Source: Methylobacteriaceae bacterium
GTDB taxonomy: Bacteria; Pseudomonadota; Alphaproteobacteria; Rhizobiales; Beijerinckiaceae
Direction: 5' to 3'
NCBI GenBank assembly: GCA_947444195.1
Contig: CANEZL010000037.1
Span: 1 to 44,815, forward strand
DNA: 44,815 nt
The notes below the pieces were generated by a model. That model did no database searches. It had not been told where the DNA came from and worked only from the letters and a program-made list of their open reading frames with translations. Each line of letters opens with the position of its first letter. Position 1 is the first letter of the stretch. Below are positions 8,100-16,505 of this stretch, piece by piece. The translations under genes and the position numbers were made by a program.

Positions 8100-8843
8100 G
8101 TGTCCGATCCCCTGGTCCTGATCCCCGCGCGGCTCGCCGCCACCCGCCTGCCGAACAAGCCGCTCGCCGACATCGCGGGCGCGCCGATGATCGTGCATGT
8201 CTGGCGCCGGGCCATGGAGGCCGGCATCGGCCCGGTGGTGGTGGCCACCGACGCGCCCGCGATCGCCGAGGCCGTGACGGCGGCGGGGGGCGCCGCGGTG
8301 ATGACGCGGGCCGACCACCCCTCCGGCTCCGACCGCCTCGCCGAGGCCCTGGAGACCCTCGATCCGGAGGGGCGCCACGACGTGGTGGTCAACGTGCAGG
8401 GCGACCTGCCGACGATCGACCCGGCCGCGATCGGCGCCGCGGTCGCGCCCCTCGCCGACCGCACCGTGGACATCGCCACCCTCTGCGCCGAGATCACCCG
8501 CGCGGAGGAGGCCGACGACCCGAACGTGGTGAAGCTCGTCGGCCACCGGGTCGGCCCGCGCCGCCTGCGCGCCCTCTACTTCACCCGCGCCCGCGCCCCC
8601 TGGGGAGCGGGGCCGCTCTTCCACCATATCGGCCTCTACGCCTATCGCCGCACGGCGCTCGCCCGCTTCATGGCGCTGCCGCCGGGCGAGCTCGAGACCC
8701 GCGAGAAGCTGGAGCAGCTGCGCGCTCTGGAGGCCGGCATGCGCATCGACGCGGTCGTCGTCGACGACCTGCCGCTGGGCGTCGACACGCCCGCCGACCT
8801 GGAGCGCGCCCGGGCCGTCATGGCCGGCCGCCGCCCCCATTGA
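8100..8843 (+). CDS. kdsB: 3-deoxy-manno-octulosonate cytidylyltransferase (CMP-Kdo synthetase)
   Basis: KdsB activates Kdo with CTP to give CMP-Kdo for lipid A-core assembly, in the cytoplasm. The 247-aa length is typical. The N-terminal nucleotide-binding loop IPARLAATRLPNKPLADI (about 7-24) and PMIVHVWRRA follow the family pattern; SGSDRLAEA (near 78-85), VVNVQGDLPTIDP (near 98-110) and FHHIGLYAYRR (near 177-187) are the further conserved blocks. The Asp of QGD is a metal ligand in the family; homologues usually have QGDEP here, so Leu replaces Glu. The GTG at 8100 is used; the first ATG lies inside the domain. No good RBS is visible. pheA follows after 61 nt. Confidence 0.9.
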   Translation: MSDPLVLIPARLAATRLPNKPLADIAGAPMIVHVWRRAMEAGIGPVVVATDAPAIAEAVTAAGGAAVMTRADHPSGSDRLAEALETLDPEGRHDVVVNVQGDLPTIDPAAIGAAVAPLADRTVDIATLCAEITRAEEADDPNVVKLVGHRVGPRRLRALYFTRARAPWGAGPLFHHIGLYAYRRTALARFMALPPGELETREKLEQLRALEAGMRIDAVVVDDLPLGVDTPADLERARAVMAGRRPH

Positions 8844-8860
8844 GATCCGCCGAGCCGGAT

Positions 8861-8888
8861 CGCGGAAGGTCCCCGAGGACCCTCCGCG
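8861..8888 (+). terminator. Hairpin between kdsB and pheA
   Basis: A 12-bp stem with one mismatch (8861-8872 with 8877-8888, 4-nt loop) starts 18 nt after the kdsB stop. There is no U-tract. It may terminate kdsB or attenuate pheA transcription. Confidence 0.5.
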
Positions 8889-8904
8889 CGAGGACTGAGC
8901 AGCG

Positions 8905-9762
8905 ATGACGAACCGCACCATCTCCTACCAGGGCGAGCCCGGCGCCAACTCGCACATCATCTGCGCCGAGGCCTTTCCGGGCTGGACCTACCTGCCCTGC
9001 GCCACCTTCGAGGACGCCTTCGCGGCGGTGACCGAGGGCCGGGCGGCCCGCGCCATGATCCCGATCGAGAACTCGATCGCGGGGCGGGTGGCCGACATCC
9101 ACCACCTGATCCCGACCTCGCCGCTGCACATCGTGGCCGAGCACTTCCTGCCGATCCACTTCCAGCTGATGGCCCTGCCCGGCACGAAGGTGGAGGACCT
9201 GAAGAGCGTCCACAGCCACATCCACGCGCTCGGCCAGTGCCGGCGGATCATCCGGCGCCTCGGCCTGCGGGCGGTGGTGGCGGGCGACACCGCGGGCGCC
9301 GCCCGCGAGGTCGCCGAGATCGGCGATCCGAGCCGGGGCGCCCTGGCGCCGGCCATGGCGGCGGGGGTCTACGGCCTCGACATCCTCGCCCGCGACGTGG
9401 AGGACGAGTCCCACAACACCACGCGCTTCGTGGTCTTCGCCCCCCAGGCCGAGCCGGCCCCGGAGGCGGACGGCCCCTACGTCACGAGCTTCATCTTCAA
9501 GGTGCGCAACATCCCCGCCGCCCTCTACAAGGGGCTCGGGGGCTTCGCGACCAACGGCATCAACATGTCGAAGCTCGAGAGCTACATGGTCGAGGGCCAG
9601 TTCACCGCGACCCAGTTCTACGCCGAGGTGGACGGCCATCCCGACGACCCGGCCCTCGCCCGGGCCCTGGACGAGCTCGGCTACTTCTCGCGCGAGCTGA
9701 AGATCATCGGCACCTATCCGGCCCACCCCTTCCGCGAGGCGGCGCGCCCGGCGGCGGAGTAG
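8905..9762 (+). CDS. pheA: Prephenate dehydratase
   Basis: This monofunctional enzyme (285 aa) converts prephenate to phenylpyruvate in phenylalanine synthesis. The PDT catalytic domain spans about 4-178, starting ISYQGEPGANSH and including IPIENSIAGRV (52-62) and the family TRF motif in NTTRF (171-175). An ACT regulatory domain follows (about 193-275); its ESYM at 225-228 occupies the place of the phenylalanine-binding ESRP motif, so allosteric inhibition may differ in detail. There is no chorismate mutase domain, unlike the enterobacterial fusion. The ATG at 8905 has a purine-rich lead (GAGGACTGAGCAGCG). It is tail-to-tail with galM, 14 nt apart. Confidence 0.92.
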   Translation: MTNRTISYQGEPGANSHIICAEAFPGWTYLPCATFEDAFAAVTEGRAARAMIPIENSIAGRVADIHHLIPTSPLHIVAEHFLPIHFQLMALPGTKVEDLKSVHSHIHALGQCRRIIRRLGLRAVVAGDTAGAAREVAEIGDPSRGALAPAMAAGVYGLDILARDVEDESHNTTRFVVFAPQAEPAPEADGPYVTSFIFKVRNIPAALYKGLGGFATNGINMSKLESYMVEGQFTATQFYAEVDGHPDDPALARALDELGYFSRELKIIGTYPAHPFREAARPAAE

Positions 9763-9776
9763 GTCCGGCGCCGCTC

Positions 9777-10817
9777 TCACGCGGCCGAGAACCGCCACAC
9801 GGTCTTCGACGCGAAGGGCTCGCCCGGCCGCAGGACGGCGGAGGGAAAGCCCGGCCGGTTCGGCGCGTCCGGAAACCCCTGCGTCTCGAAGCAGACCCCG
9901 TCGCCCGCCCGGTAGGTCCGCCCCGACGGCCCGACCAGCGTCCCGTCGAGGGTGTTGCCGGTGTAGAGCTGCAGGCCCGGCGCGGTCGTCGCCACGTCGA
10001 GGCGGCGCCCGCTCACCGGATCGCGGCAGGTGGCCGCCGGGCGCAAGCGGCCCGGCACGCCGTCGAGCACGAAATTGTGGTCGTAGCCCTTCATCGCCAC
10101 GATCTGCGGATCGCCGGCGCGGATGCGCGCCCCCAGCGCCGCGGCCTCCCGGAAGTCGAACGGGGTGCCGGCGACGGAGCGGATCTCGCCGGTGGGGATG
10201 CCGGTCGCGTCGACGGGGGTGAAGGCCGCGGCGAAGAGGCGGACCTCGTGGCCGAGCACGTCCCCCGCGCCCTCGCCGGCGAGGTTGAAGTAGCTGTGGT
10301 TGGTGAGGTTCAGCACGGTCGGCCGGTCGGTCCGGGCGGCGTAGTCGATCTGCAGGCAGCCCTCCTCGGGCAGGCTGTAGGTCACGCGCACGTCGAGATC
10401 CCCCGGAAACCCCATCTCGCCGTCGGGCGAGCGGCGGGCGAGAACGAGGCGGGTGGCCTCCGCCGCCTCCACCCGCCAGAGGCGCCGGGCGAAGCCCCGC
10501 GGCCCGCCGTGCAGGGTGTTGGGCGGATCGTTGACCGGAAGTTGGTAGGTCTCCCCGTCGAGGACGAAGCGCCCGCCGGCGATGCGGTTGGCGTAGCGCC
10601 CGGCCACCGCGCCGAGATGCGGGCTCACCGTCTCGTAGCCCGCGAGCGCGTCGAGGCCGAGCACGACGTTGGCGGATCGGCCCGCCCGGTCCGCCACCTC
10701 CAGGCGCGTGACGACCGCGCCGTAATCGATCACCTGGAGCCGCAGGGCGCCGCGGGCCAGGGTGTAGCGGGTGACGGCCTCGCCATCCGCGGTCTCTCCG
10801 AAGCGCTCGCCCTGCAT
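9777..10817 (-). CDS. galM: Aldose 1-epimerase (mutarotase)
   Basis: This enzyme (346 aa) interconverts alpha and beta anomers of aldohexoses. The galactose-mutarotase fold covers nearly the whole protein. The catalytic acid histidine is in NLTNHSYFNLAG (near residue 175) and the catalytic base glutamate in CFETQGFPDAPN (near residue 307). GRYANRIAGGRF (near 78) and the NTLHGGPRGF block (near 103) are standard substrate-site segments. There is no signal peptide, so it is cytoplasmic. No sugar catabolic genes are adjacent, so the physiological sugar is not indicated. Confidence 0.9.
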   Translation of the reverse strand: MQGERFGETADGEAVTRYTLARGALRLQVIDYGAVVTRLEVADRAGRSANVVLGLDALAGYETVSPHLGAVAGRYANRIAGGRFVLDGETYQLPVNDPPNTLHGGPRGFARRLWRVEAAEATRLVLARRSPDGEMGFPGDLDVRVTYSLPEEGCLQIDYAARTDRPTVLNLTNHSYFNLAGEGAGDVLGHEVRLFAAAFTPVDATGIPTGEIRSVAGTPFDFREAAALGARIRAGDPQIVAMKGYDHNFVLDGVPGRLRPAATCRDPVSGRRLDVATTAPGLQLYTGNTLDGTLVGPSGRTYRAGDGVCFETQGFPDAPNRPGFPSAVLRPGEPFASKTVWRFSAA

Positions 10818-10974
10818 CGCCGCCCCCTCGCTCCGCCACGGCGCCGGTTCCCGGGTCGAGCGCGCCGAGGCCGTTCGGAGTTAGGGCGCTCCCCGCCGAA
10901 GTGGACGCCGGTTCGGCGCAGGAGCGCGTTGAAGCAGAGACTCGGAGCCGCTGCCGTGCAAGGCGCCGGCCCAT

Positions 10975-12741
10975 TCAGGGCCCGGCCAGGATCTCAGGCT
11001 GGTCGCGCTGCATCCGGTGCAGGCGGGCATAGGCGCCGTCGCGGGCGATGAGGTCGTCGTGGCCGCCGGTCTCGGCGATCCGGCCGGCCTCCATCACCAC
11101 GATGCGGTCGGCGGCGCGGATGGTGGAGAGGCGGTGGGCGATGACCAGGGTGGTGCGCCCCCGCATCAGCCGGGTCAGGGCCTCCTGCACCAGGGCCTCC
11201 GATTCCGCGTCGAGCGCCGAGGTCGCCTCGTCGAGGAGCAGGATCGGCGCGTCCTTGAGGAAGGCACGGGCCAGCGCGATGCGCTGGCGCTCGCCCCCCG
11301 AGAGGCGCTGCCCGCCGGGCCCGACGCGGAAGGCGTAGCCCTCCGGCAGGCGGGAGACGAAGCCGTGCGCGGCGGCGGCCTCCGCGGCGGCGGCGATCTC
11401 CGCCTCGGAGGCGCCGGGGCGGCCGAAGCCGATATTGGCCGCGACCGTGTCGTCGAACAGCGTCACCTCCTGCGAGACCACGGCGACCGCCCCGCGGAGC
11501 GAGGCCAGCGTCACCCCGCGCACGTCCTGCCCGTCGATGAGCACGCGGCCCCCGGTCACGTCGTAGAGGCGGGGCACGAGGTTGAGCAGGCTCGATTTGC
11601 CCGAGCCCGAGCGGCCGACGAGGGCCGTGGTCGAGCCCGCGGCCACGTCGAGGTCGATCCCCTCCAGCGCCGGCGCGTCGGCGCGGTAGCGGAACAGCAC
11701 CCCCTCGAAGCGGATCGCGCCGGCAGCGACCGCCAGAGCCGGGGCCCCCGGCGCCTCGCGGATGGTCGGCGCCTCGTCCATCAGGTCGAAGTAGCGGCGG
11801 AGCGCGGCGGCGGCCTCCTGCAGGATCGCGTTGAGGGTGCCGAGCGCCCGGGCCGGCTGGGCCGCGAGGAGCAGGGCGGCCACGTAGCCGGTGAAGTCGC
11901 CCACCGTGCGCTCCCCCGACATCACCCGGTTGCCCACCAGCACGAGCACGCCGGCGACCGCGAGGCCGCCGCCGATCTCGAGGAGCGGATCGAGGCGTCC
12001 GCGGGCGTTGGCGGCCTTCATCTTCAGGCGGCGCACCTCGTCCAGCGCGGTGCGCGCCCGCGCCTTCAGGTAGCCCTCCATGCCGTAGGTCTTGGCGACG
12101 CGCACGCCCTGAAGGCTCTCGGCGATCAGGCTCGCGGTGGCGCCCATCTGCTCCTGCGTGGTGGTGGAGACCCGGCGCAGCTTCCGGCCGATCCGCCCGA
12201 TCGGCCCCGCCACGAAGGGCACGGTGACGGCCGCCACGAGGGTGAGGACGGGATCCATCCAGACCAGGGCCGCGACGAGGCCGACCAGCATCGCCACGTC
12301 CCGCAGGAGCACCGTGGAGATGCGGGTGAGCGCCTCCTTGATGAAGGCGAAATCCGTGGTGAAGCGCTGGGTGAAGGCGGCCGGGCTCTCGCGGCCGAGC
12401 TGGGCCAGATCCGCCTCGATCAGGTGCGCGTAGAGGGCGGCCTGCATGTCGGCCTCCACGCGGGTGACGACCCGGTTGGTCAGCACGGTCTGGCCCAGCA
12501 GCGCGAAGCCCCGCACCGCCGTCACGGCGATCACCACCACCGGCCCGTAGGCCAGCGCGGAGGTGTCCTTGTGGTCGAAGGCGTCGAAGGCCGCCTTGAT
12601 GAGGGCGGGGTAGAGCCCGGTGGCCGCTCCCACCACGGCGATCAGCGCGAGCACCACGGCGAGGGTGCCCCGGTGCGGCGAGAGCCAGACGCGCCAGACG
12701 CGGACGAGGAGGGGAATCGTGTCGCCCTTCAGGCGCGCCAT
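10975..12741 (-). CDS. MsbA-like ABC exporter (fused permease and ATPase)
   Basis: This 588-aa half-transporter has six membrane segments in residues 1-310 and an ATPase in 335-575. Walker A GRSGSGKSS lies near residue 375, the Q-loop in SQEVTLF near 420, the signature LSGGERQRIALARAF near 479, Walker B ILLLDEATSALD near 500, and the H-loop AHRLST near 533. All catalytic residues are present. It is a lipid-exporter-type sequence and could flip lipid A or phospholipids like MsbA, but drug or glycan exporters look the same at this level. It is probably a homodimer. Monocistronic, divergent from znuA with 173 nt between the start codons. Confidence 0.88.
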   Translation of the reverse strand: MARLKGDTIPLLVRVWRVWLSPHRGTLAVVLALIAVVGAATGLYPALIKAAFDAFDHKDTSALAYGPVVVIAVTAVRGFALLGQTVLTNRVVTRVEADMQAALYAHLIEADLAQLGRESPAAFTQRFTTDFAFIKEALTRISTVLLRDVAMLVGLVAALVWMDPVLTLVAAVTVPFVAGPIGRIGRKLRRVSTTTQEQMGATASLIAESLQGVRVAKTYGMEGYLKARARTALDEVRRLKMKAANARGRLDPLLEIGGGLAVAGVLVLVGNRVMSGERTVGDFTGYVAALLLAAQPARALGTLNAILQEAAAALRRYFDLMDEAPTIREAPGAPALAVAAGAIRFEGVLFRYRADAPALEGIDLDVAAGSTTALVGRSGSGKSSLLNLVPRLYDVTGGRVLIDGQDVRGVTLASLRGAVAVVSQEVTLFDDTVAANIGFGRPGASEAEIAAAAEAAAAHGFVSRLPEGYAFRVGPGGQRLSGGERQRIALARAFLKDAPILLLDEATSALDAESEALVQEALTRLMRGRTTLVIAHRLSTIRAADRIVVMEAGRIAETGGHDDLIARDGAYARLHRMQRDQPEILAGP

Positions 12742-12860
12742 GGCTGCTCGTCCGGTAATCCCTGCGATCGGCGGGGTTAGCCGCCGAGGCCCCCGGGGAT
12801 CAAGGGCGGCCCGGCGGGGCAGGCATGCGGCGCCTCTCCTCCCCTTGTCCCCCTTGCGAA

Positions 12861-12875
12861 TGCAACACTGTTACA
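12861..12875. promoter_or_regulatory. Candidate Zur operator before znuA
   Basis: The 15-bp element TGCAACACTGTTACA is an interrupted palindrome (TG-x-AACA-x-TGTT-x-CA) with one mismatched pair. It sits 40 nt before the znuA start. Zur represses znuA in Proteobacteria through AT-rich palindromes of this kind. The assignment is inference from symmetry and position. Confidence 0.5.
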
Positions 12876-12914
12876 CTACCCCGCCGGGATCGGCGGACGA
12901 GAGGAGCGGCAATC

Positions 12915-13856
12915 GTGGGGGCATGGCGTGTACGGGCGGCGGCGGGTCTCGCCGCGCTGCTGCTTCTGTGTCTGCCGGCTCCAGCCCAGCCCGCGCGGGG
13001 GGAACCCCTGCGGGCGGTGGCGACCTTCTCGATCCTCGCCGACCTCGTCCGCCAGGTCGGCGGCGCGCACGTCGCCGTGACGAGCCTCGTGGCGCCGGGG
13101 GCGGACGCGCACGGCTACAACCCGGCCCCGACCGATTCCCGGACGCTGGCCGAGGCGCAGGTCATCGTGGTCAACGGCCTCGGCTTCGAGGGCTGGATCG
13201 ACCGCCTGATCCGCGCCTCGGGCACGAAGGCCCCCGTCGTCGTCGCCTCGAAGGGCGCGCGCACCATCGCGGCCAATCCCGAGCACGAGCACGGCCACGG
13301 CCATGCCGGCCACGACCACGGGGCGGGCCCCGATCCCCATGCCTGGCAGAGCGTGGCCAATGTCCGGGTCTACGTCGCCAACATCCGCGACGGGCTCGCC
13401 AAGGCGGACCCGGCCCATGCGGAGGACTACGCCCGCAACGCCGCCGCCTACGGCGGCGCCCTCGACCGGCTGGATGCCGAGATCCGCGACACCATCGCGG
13501 CGGTCCCGCCCGACCACCGGCGCGTCATCACCACCCACGACGCCTTCGGCTATTTCGGCGCCAGCTACGGCCTCGCCTTCCTGGCGCCGCAGGGGGTCTC
13601 GACGGCGAGCGAGGCGAGCCCGCGGGACGTGGCCCGGATCATCCGCCAGATCCGCCGCGACAAGGTGCCCGCCGTCTTCCTGGAGACCATCGCCGATCCG
13701 CGCCTGATGCAGCAGATCGCCCGCGAGAGCGGGGCCCGGATCGGCGGCCGGATCTACTCGGATTCCCTCTCGGGGCCCGACGGCCCGGCGCCGACCTATC
13801 TCGACATGATGCGGGCGAACCTCGCGGCCTTCCGCGCGGCCCTGGGGCCCGCTTGA
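12915..13856 (+). CDS. znuA: Zinc ABC transporter substrate-binding protein ZnuA
   Basis: ZnuA captures Zn2+ (or Mn2+) in the periplasm for a ZnuBC importer. The protein (313 aa from GTG 12915) has a Sec signal (hydrophobic core LAALLLLCLPAPAQ), then the cluster A-I metal-binding domain: VTSLVAPGADAHGYNP gives the first His ligand, a His-rich loop HEHGHGHAGHDHG follows near residues 122-135, DPHAWQS the second His, TTHDAFGYFG the third His, and YSDSLSGPDGPAPTYLDMM the last acidic ligand. The start at GTG 12915 has a GAGAGGAGCGG Shine-Dalgarno; an upstream ATG (12825) would place the candidate Zur operator inside the coding region and bury the signal peptide. znuB and znuC are not next to it, so the gene is an orphan here. 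Confidence 0.9.
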   Translation: MGAWRVRAAAGLAALLLLCLPAPAQPARGEPLRAVATFSILADLVRQVGGAHVAVTSLVAPGADAHGYNPAPTDSRTLAEAQVIVVNGLGFEGWIDRLIRASGTKAPVVVASKGARTIAANPEHEHGHGHAGHDHGAGPDPHAWQSVANVRVYVANIRDGLAKADPAHAEDYARNAAAYGGALDRLDAEIRDTIAAVPPDHRRVITTHDAFGYFGASYGLAFLAPQGVSTASEASPRDVARIIRQIRRDKVPAVFLETIADPRLMQQIARESGARIGGRIYSDSLSGPDGPAPTYLDMMRANLAAFRAALGPA

Positions 13857-14220
13857 GCCGGGCCTGGCCGAGGGCTTCCACGCGCTCGGCCTCGCGCATC
13901 GGGGCCGGCATCGCGGCGGGCGCGCGGGACACCTGGCCCGCGCGCGTCTCCGCGTAGACGTCCGCCGCGCCGAGGCTCGCGAAGGTCATCGCCCGCTCGG
14001 CGGCGCGCATGCCGACCGTGCCCCTCCGTCTTCGGACCCGCCGGGGTCGTCCGGTGCACGGTGCAGGGCATGGGGCTCTCCCGAGGCGCGGGCCGCGACG
14101 TCGGCCCCCCGGCGCGCATGACACAGCGTAAACCGATGGTTAAGAGCCCCCTTCTAACGTGTGGTGGTTGATCGGCCGGGCCTTCGCCGGCGGCCCGAGG
14201 AGATCCCGTGAGGAGACCGC
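13857..14220. other. Intergenic region with an unsupported antisense frame
   Basis: No firm gene lies here. On the minus strand a frame starting ATG 14010 reads plausibly for about 50 residues (begins MRAAERAMTFASLG) but has no stop until 13639, deep in antisense znuA, and no family match. The last 80 bases before the heparinase-like gene are less GC-rich and probably hold its promoter, though no clear hexamers are seen. Confidence 0.4.
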
Positions 14221-15957
14221 GTGGCTTGGGGGCCTGATCGCTGGCGCATCTATCGTCTCGCGGGGCGCGAGGCGGCCCGGATGGCGCGTGCGGCGGGCGC
14301 GCGGCTCTCCGCTCCGCCGGACATCCTGGCGCGGGTGCGCGTCACCGGCCTCGTGATCGCCCCCCACGACCTGCGCACCGCCGACGCCACCTTCGCCGAC
14401 GACATCTATGCCGGCCTCTTCGTCTTCGCCGGGCGCTCCCTCACCGCGAGCGGCGGCTCGCCCTTCGACTACGCGCCCCCCTCGCCGGAATGGGCGGAGG
14501 TGCTCTACGGCTTCGGCTGGCTGCGCCACCTGCGCGCCGCCGATTCGGCGCTGGCGCGGGCCAATGCCCGCGCCTTCGTCGCCGATTTCATGGGCGGCCG
14601 GGGCGATGCGGCGCTCGCCCGTCGCACCCCCGTGGCGGCGCGGCGGCTGATCTCGTTCCTGTGCCAGTCGCCCCTGGTGCTGGAGGGGGCCGACCACGCC
14701 TTCTACCAGGCCTTCCTGAAGGCCGTCGCCCGCGGGGCGCAGCAATTGGAGCGGGATCTCCGCCGGGGCGTGCCGCCGCAATGGCGGCTCAACGCGGCGG
14801 TGGCGCTGTGCTATGCCGGGCTCTGCTGCGAGGGCATCCAGCCGATCCTGCGGCGGGCCACCCGCGTGCTGACGCGGGAGCTCGACCGGCAGATCATGCC
14901 GGACGGCGGCCACCGGGCCCGCGACCCGCATTTCGCGATGGAGCTGCTCCTCGACCTGCTGCCGCTCCGCCAGAGCTATCTCAGCCGCAACGTCGAGCCG
15001 CCGGCCGCCCTCATCGGCGCCATCGACCGGATGCTGCCGCTCCTGCGGCTGCTGCGCCACGCGGACGCCTCCCTCAGCCACTTCAACGGCATGGGCGCCA
15101 CCGCCGCCGACCAGCTCGCCACGCTGCTGGTCTATGACGGCGCCCTGGCCAAACCCCTGATGCACGCGCCGAACACCGGCTACGAGCGCCTGGAGGCGGC
15201 CCGCACCGTCCTCGTGGCCGATGTCGGCCCGAGCCCGCCGCTGCCCTATTCCCTGAAGGCGGGGGCGGGCTGCCTCTCCTTCGAGATGTCGAGCGGCCCG
15301 CAGCGCATCGTGGTGAATTGCGGGCTGCCCGCGAGCGGGCCGGACCTGCGCCGGATCGCCCGCTCGACGGCGGCCCATTCGACGGCCTGCGTCGCCGACA
15401 CCTCCTCCTGCCGCTTCCTCGGGCCCGGCGGCTGGTGGGGCGAGCGGATCCTGGCCCACTGGCTCACCGCCCGCCTCGGCCCGGTGGTGCTGCGCGGCCC
15501 CCGCGCCGTGCGGGCCGAGCGCACGGAGACGGCCGACGGCCTCGTCCTGGCCGCCCGCCACGACGGCTACGCGGCGGAGTTCGGCCTCGTGCACGAGCGG
15601 CGCTGGAGCCTCGCCACCGACGGCGCCCGCCTCGCGGGCGAGGACGCCTTCCTGCGGGCGCCAGGGCGGGAGGGCGGCCGGACCCGCCCCCGGGACGTCG
15701 CCGTGCGCTTCCACCTGCACCCCGCCATCGCCGTGCGGGCGGTGCCCGAGGGGCTCGAACTCGCCGCCCCCTTCGGCGAGGTCTGGCTCTTCGCCGCCGC
15801 GGGCGCCGCGCTGGCGATCGAGGAGAGCGTCTACTTCGCCGGCCTCACGGGCGCCCGCCGCACGGACCAGCTCGTCCTGCACCTCACGGTCTCGGGCGAG
15901 GCCGCGGTGCAATGGTCCTTCACGCGCCTCGACACGAAGCGGGGCCGCGGGGCGTGA
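14221..15957 (+). CDS. Heparinase II/III family protein
   Basis: This 578-aa protein belongs to the alphaproteobacterial heparinase II/III-like family found beside purH in many genomes. It has an N-terminal alpha-helical toroid (about residues 60-300; YGFGWLRHL, and DGGHRARDPHFAMELLLDLL near 228-247, HFNGMGAT near 287) and a C-terminal beta-sandwich (about 330-560; AGAGCLSFEM, HSTACVADTSS near 387, VRFHLHP). The fold is that of polysaccharide lyases that cleave acidic glycans by beta-elimination, but the substrate is unknown and no signal peptide is visible. GTG 14221 has GAGGAGAC just upstream. purH would normally follow closely; here a 4.4-kb toxin-cassette region intervenes. Confidence 0.82.
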   Translation: MAWGPDRWRIYRLAGREAARMARAAGARLSAPPDILARVRVTGLVIAPHDLRTADATFADDIYAGLFVFAGRSLTASGGSPFDYAPPSPEWAEVLYGFGWLRHLRAADSALARANARAFVADFMGGRGDAALARRTPVAARRLISFLCQSPLVLEGADHAFYQAFLKAVARGAQQLERDLRRGVPPQWRLNAAVALCYAGLCCEGIQPILRRATRVLTRELDRQIMPDGGHRARDPHFAMELLLDLLPLRQSYLSRNVEPPAALIGAIDRMLPLLRLLRHADASLSHFNGMGATAADQLATLLVYDGALAKPLMHAPNTGYERLEAARTVLVADVGPSPPLPYSLKAGAGCLSFEMSSGPQRIVVNCGLPASGPDLRRIARSTAAHSTACVADTSSCRFLGPGGWWGERILAHWLTARLGPVVLRGPRAVRAERTETADGLVLAARHDGYAAEFGLVHERRWSLATDGARLAGEDAFLRAPGREGGRTRPRDVAVRFHLHPAIAVRAVPEGLELAAPFGEVWLFAAAGAALAIEESVYFAGLTGARRTDQLVLHLTVSGEAAVQWSFTRLDTKRGRGA

Positions 15958-15985
15958 TCCGGCCGCGAGCCGCGCCGGAAGCGGC

Positions 15986-16093
15986 TCAGGCCCCCGGTGC
16001 GGCCGGCCCGGCGAAGCCGTCCGCCAGGAGCGGTTTCGACGCGGCCACCGCCTGCTCGTCGAGTAGAGGCGGATCGAGCACCGGCGGTGTCAT
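15986..16093 (-). pseudogene. Truncated cassette head (left boundary of the toxin array)
   Basis: This 35-codon remnant (starts MTPPVLDP) matches residues 242-263 of the plus-strand parental protein (EQAVAASKPLLADGFA) and the head of toxin cassette B, then ends GPAAPGA-stop without linker or toxin. A TAA lies four codons upstream of its ATG, where cassette B reads through. It is followed directly by the heparinase-like gene on the other strand and so marks the left end of the array. At DNA level 49 bp (16009-16057) are the exact inverted copy of 19948-19996. Confidence 0.75.
16009..16057. repeat. 49-bp perfect inverted repeat, left copy
   Basis: This stretch is the exact reverse complement of 19948-19996 inside the plus-strand parental gene. 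It encodes the EQAVAASKPLLADGFA segment. The two copies bracket about 3.9 kb containing all three toxin/immunity pairs, so homologous recombination between them could invert the whole array. Confidence 0.9.
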
Positions 16094-16219
16094 CGACGCA
16101 GATATTTAGCCCGAGCAGCTACCGAGGGCCTGATTGTTGTAACCAATCGTCCCCTTGGGCGATAGCTTGTTTGTAGGAATTCAGACTGTCGATCCAGCCA
16201 TGATCATTATCGATCAATA
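16030..16219. repeat. Direct repeat: immunity-gene tail plus cassette head, copy 1
   Basis: About 190 bp here resemble 17918-18104 in the same orientation with scattered substitutions. Each copy joins the 3' end of an immunity A-type gene to the head of the next cassette. Recombination between them would remove or duplicate cassette B and the A pair's flank. Confidence 0.8.
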
Positions 16220-16505
16220 TATCGTTTCTGTTCGAGATCATAATGATAAAGTCAGATATAAGATTCGGTTCATTGGCCTGCAGAACGTAGAATTCTGGTA
16301 AGCGCAACCTTTCGCAGATGCGTTCCATATCTTGGGGTTCATATTCTGCGGCGACGGTGTCGGTTTGGTTCAACATCAACCACCGCTGCCCCAGTTCAGC
16401 CGTCATGCGGGTTGGACTGTCCCGGCGCAAGGTACCGAAACGCTTGAGGATGTCGAACAGGTCCTGACCTGTTCCGGTCTCCGTTACGAGAACGATAGCG
16501 ATCAT
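16119..16505 (-). CDS. Putative immunity protein A
   Basis: This 128-aa acidic, cytoplasmic-looking protein starts MIAIVLVTETGTGQD and has no signal peptide or membrane segment. Its ATG overlaps the stop of toxin module A by four bases (ATGA), the tight coupling typical of toxin-immunity pairs. I do not recognise a named family. The function as antidote to toxin A is inferred only from order, overlap, small size and the AT-rich composition shared with its partner. The C-terminal 25 residues (DNDHGWIDSLNSYKQ) recur, decayed, at 18020-18109. Confidence 0.65.
   Translation of the reverse strand: MIAIVLVTETGTGQDLFDILKRFGTLRRDSPTRMTAELGQRWLMLNQTDTVAAEYEPQDMERICERLRLPEFYVLQANEPNLISDFIIMISNRNDILIDNDHGWIDSLNSYKQAIAQGDDWLQQSGPR

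Noticed and set aside
12825..12914. ATG start of znuA with 30 extra residues
   Set aside because: Would bury the signal peptide and cover the candidate Zur box; GTG 12915 has a good RBS.
13639..14010. Antisense frame beside znuA
   Set aside because: Protein-like only for its first 50 codons, then antisense to znuA; no RBS or family.
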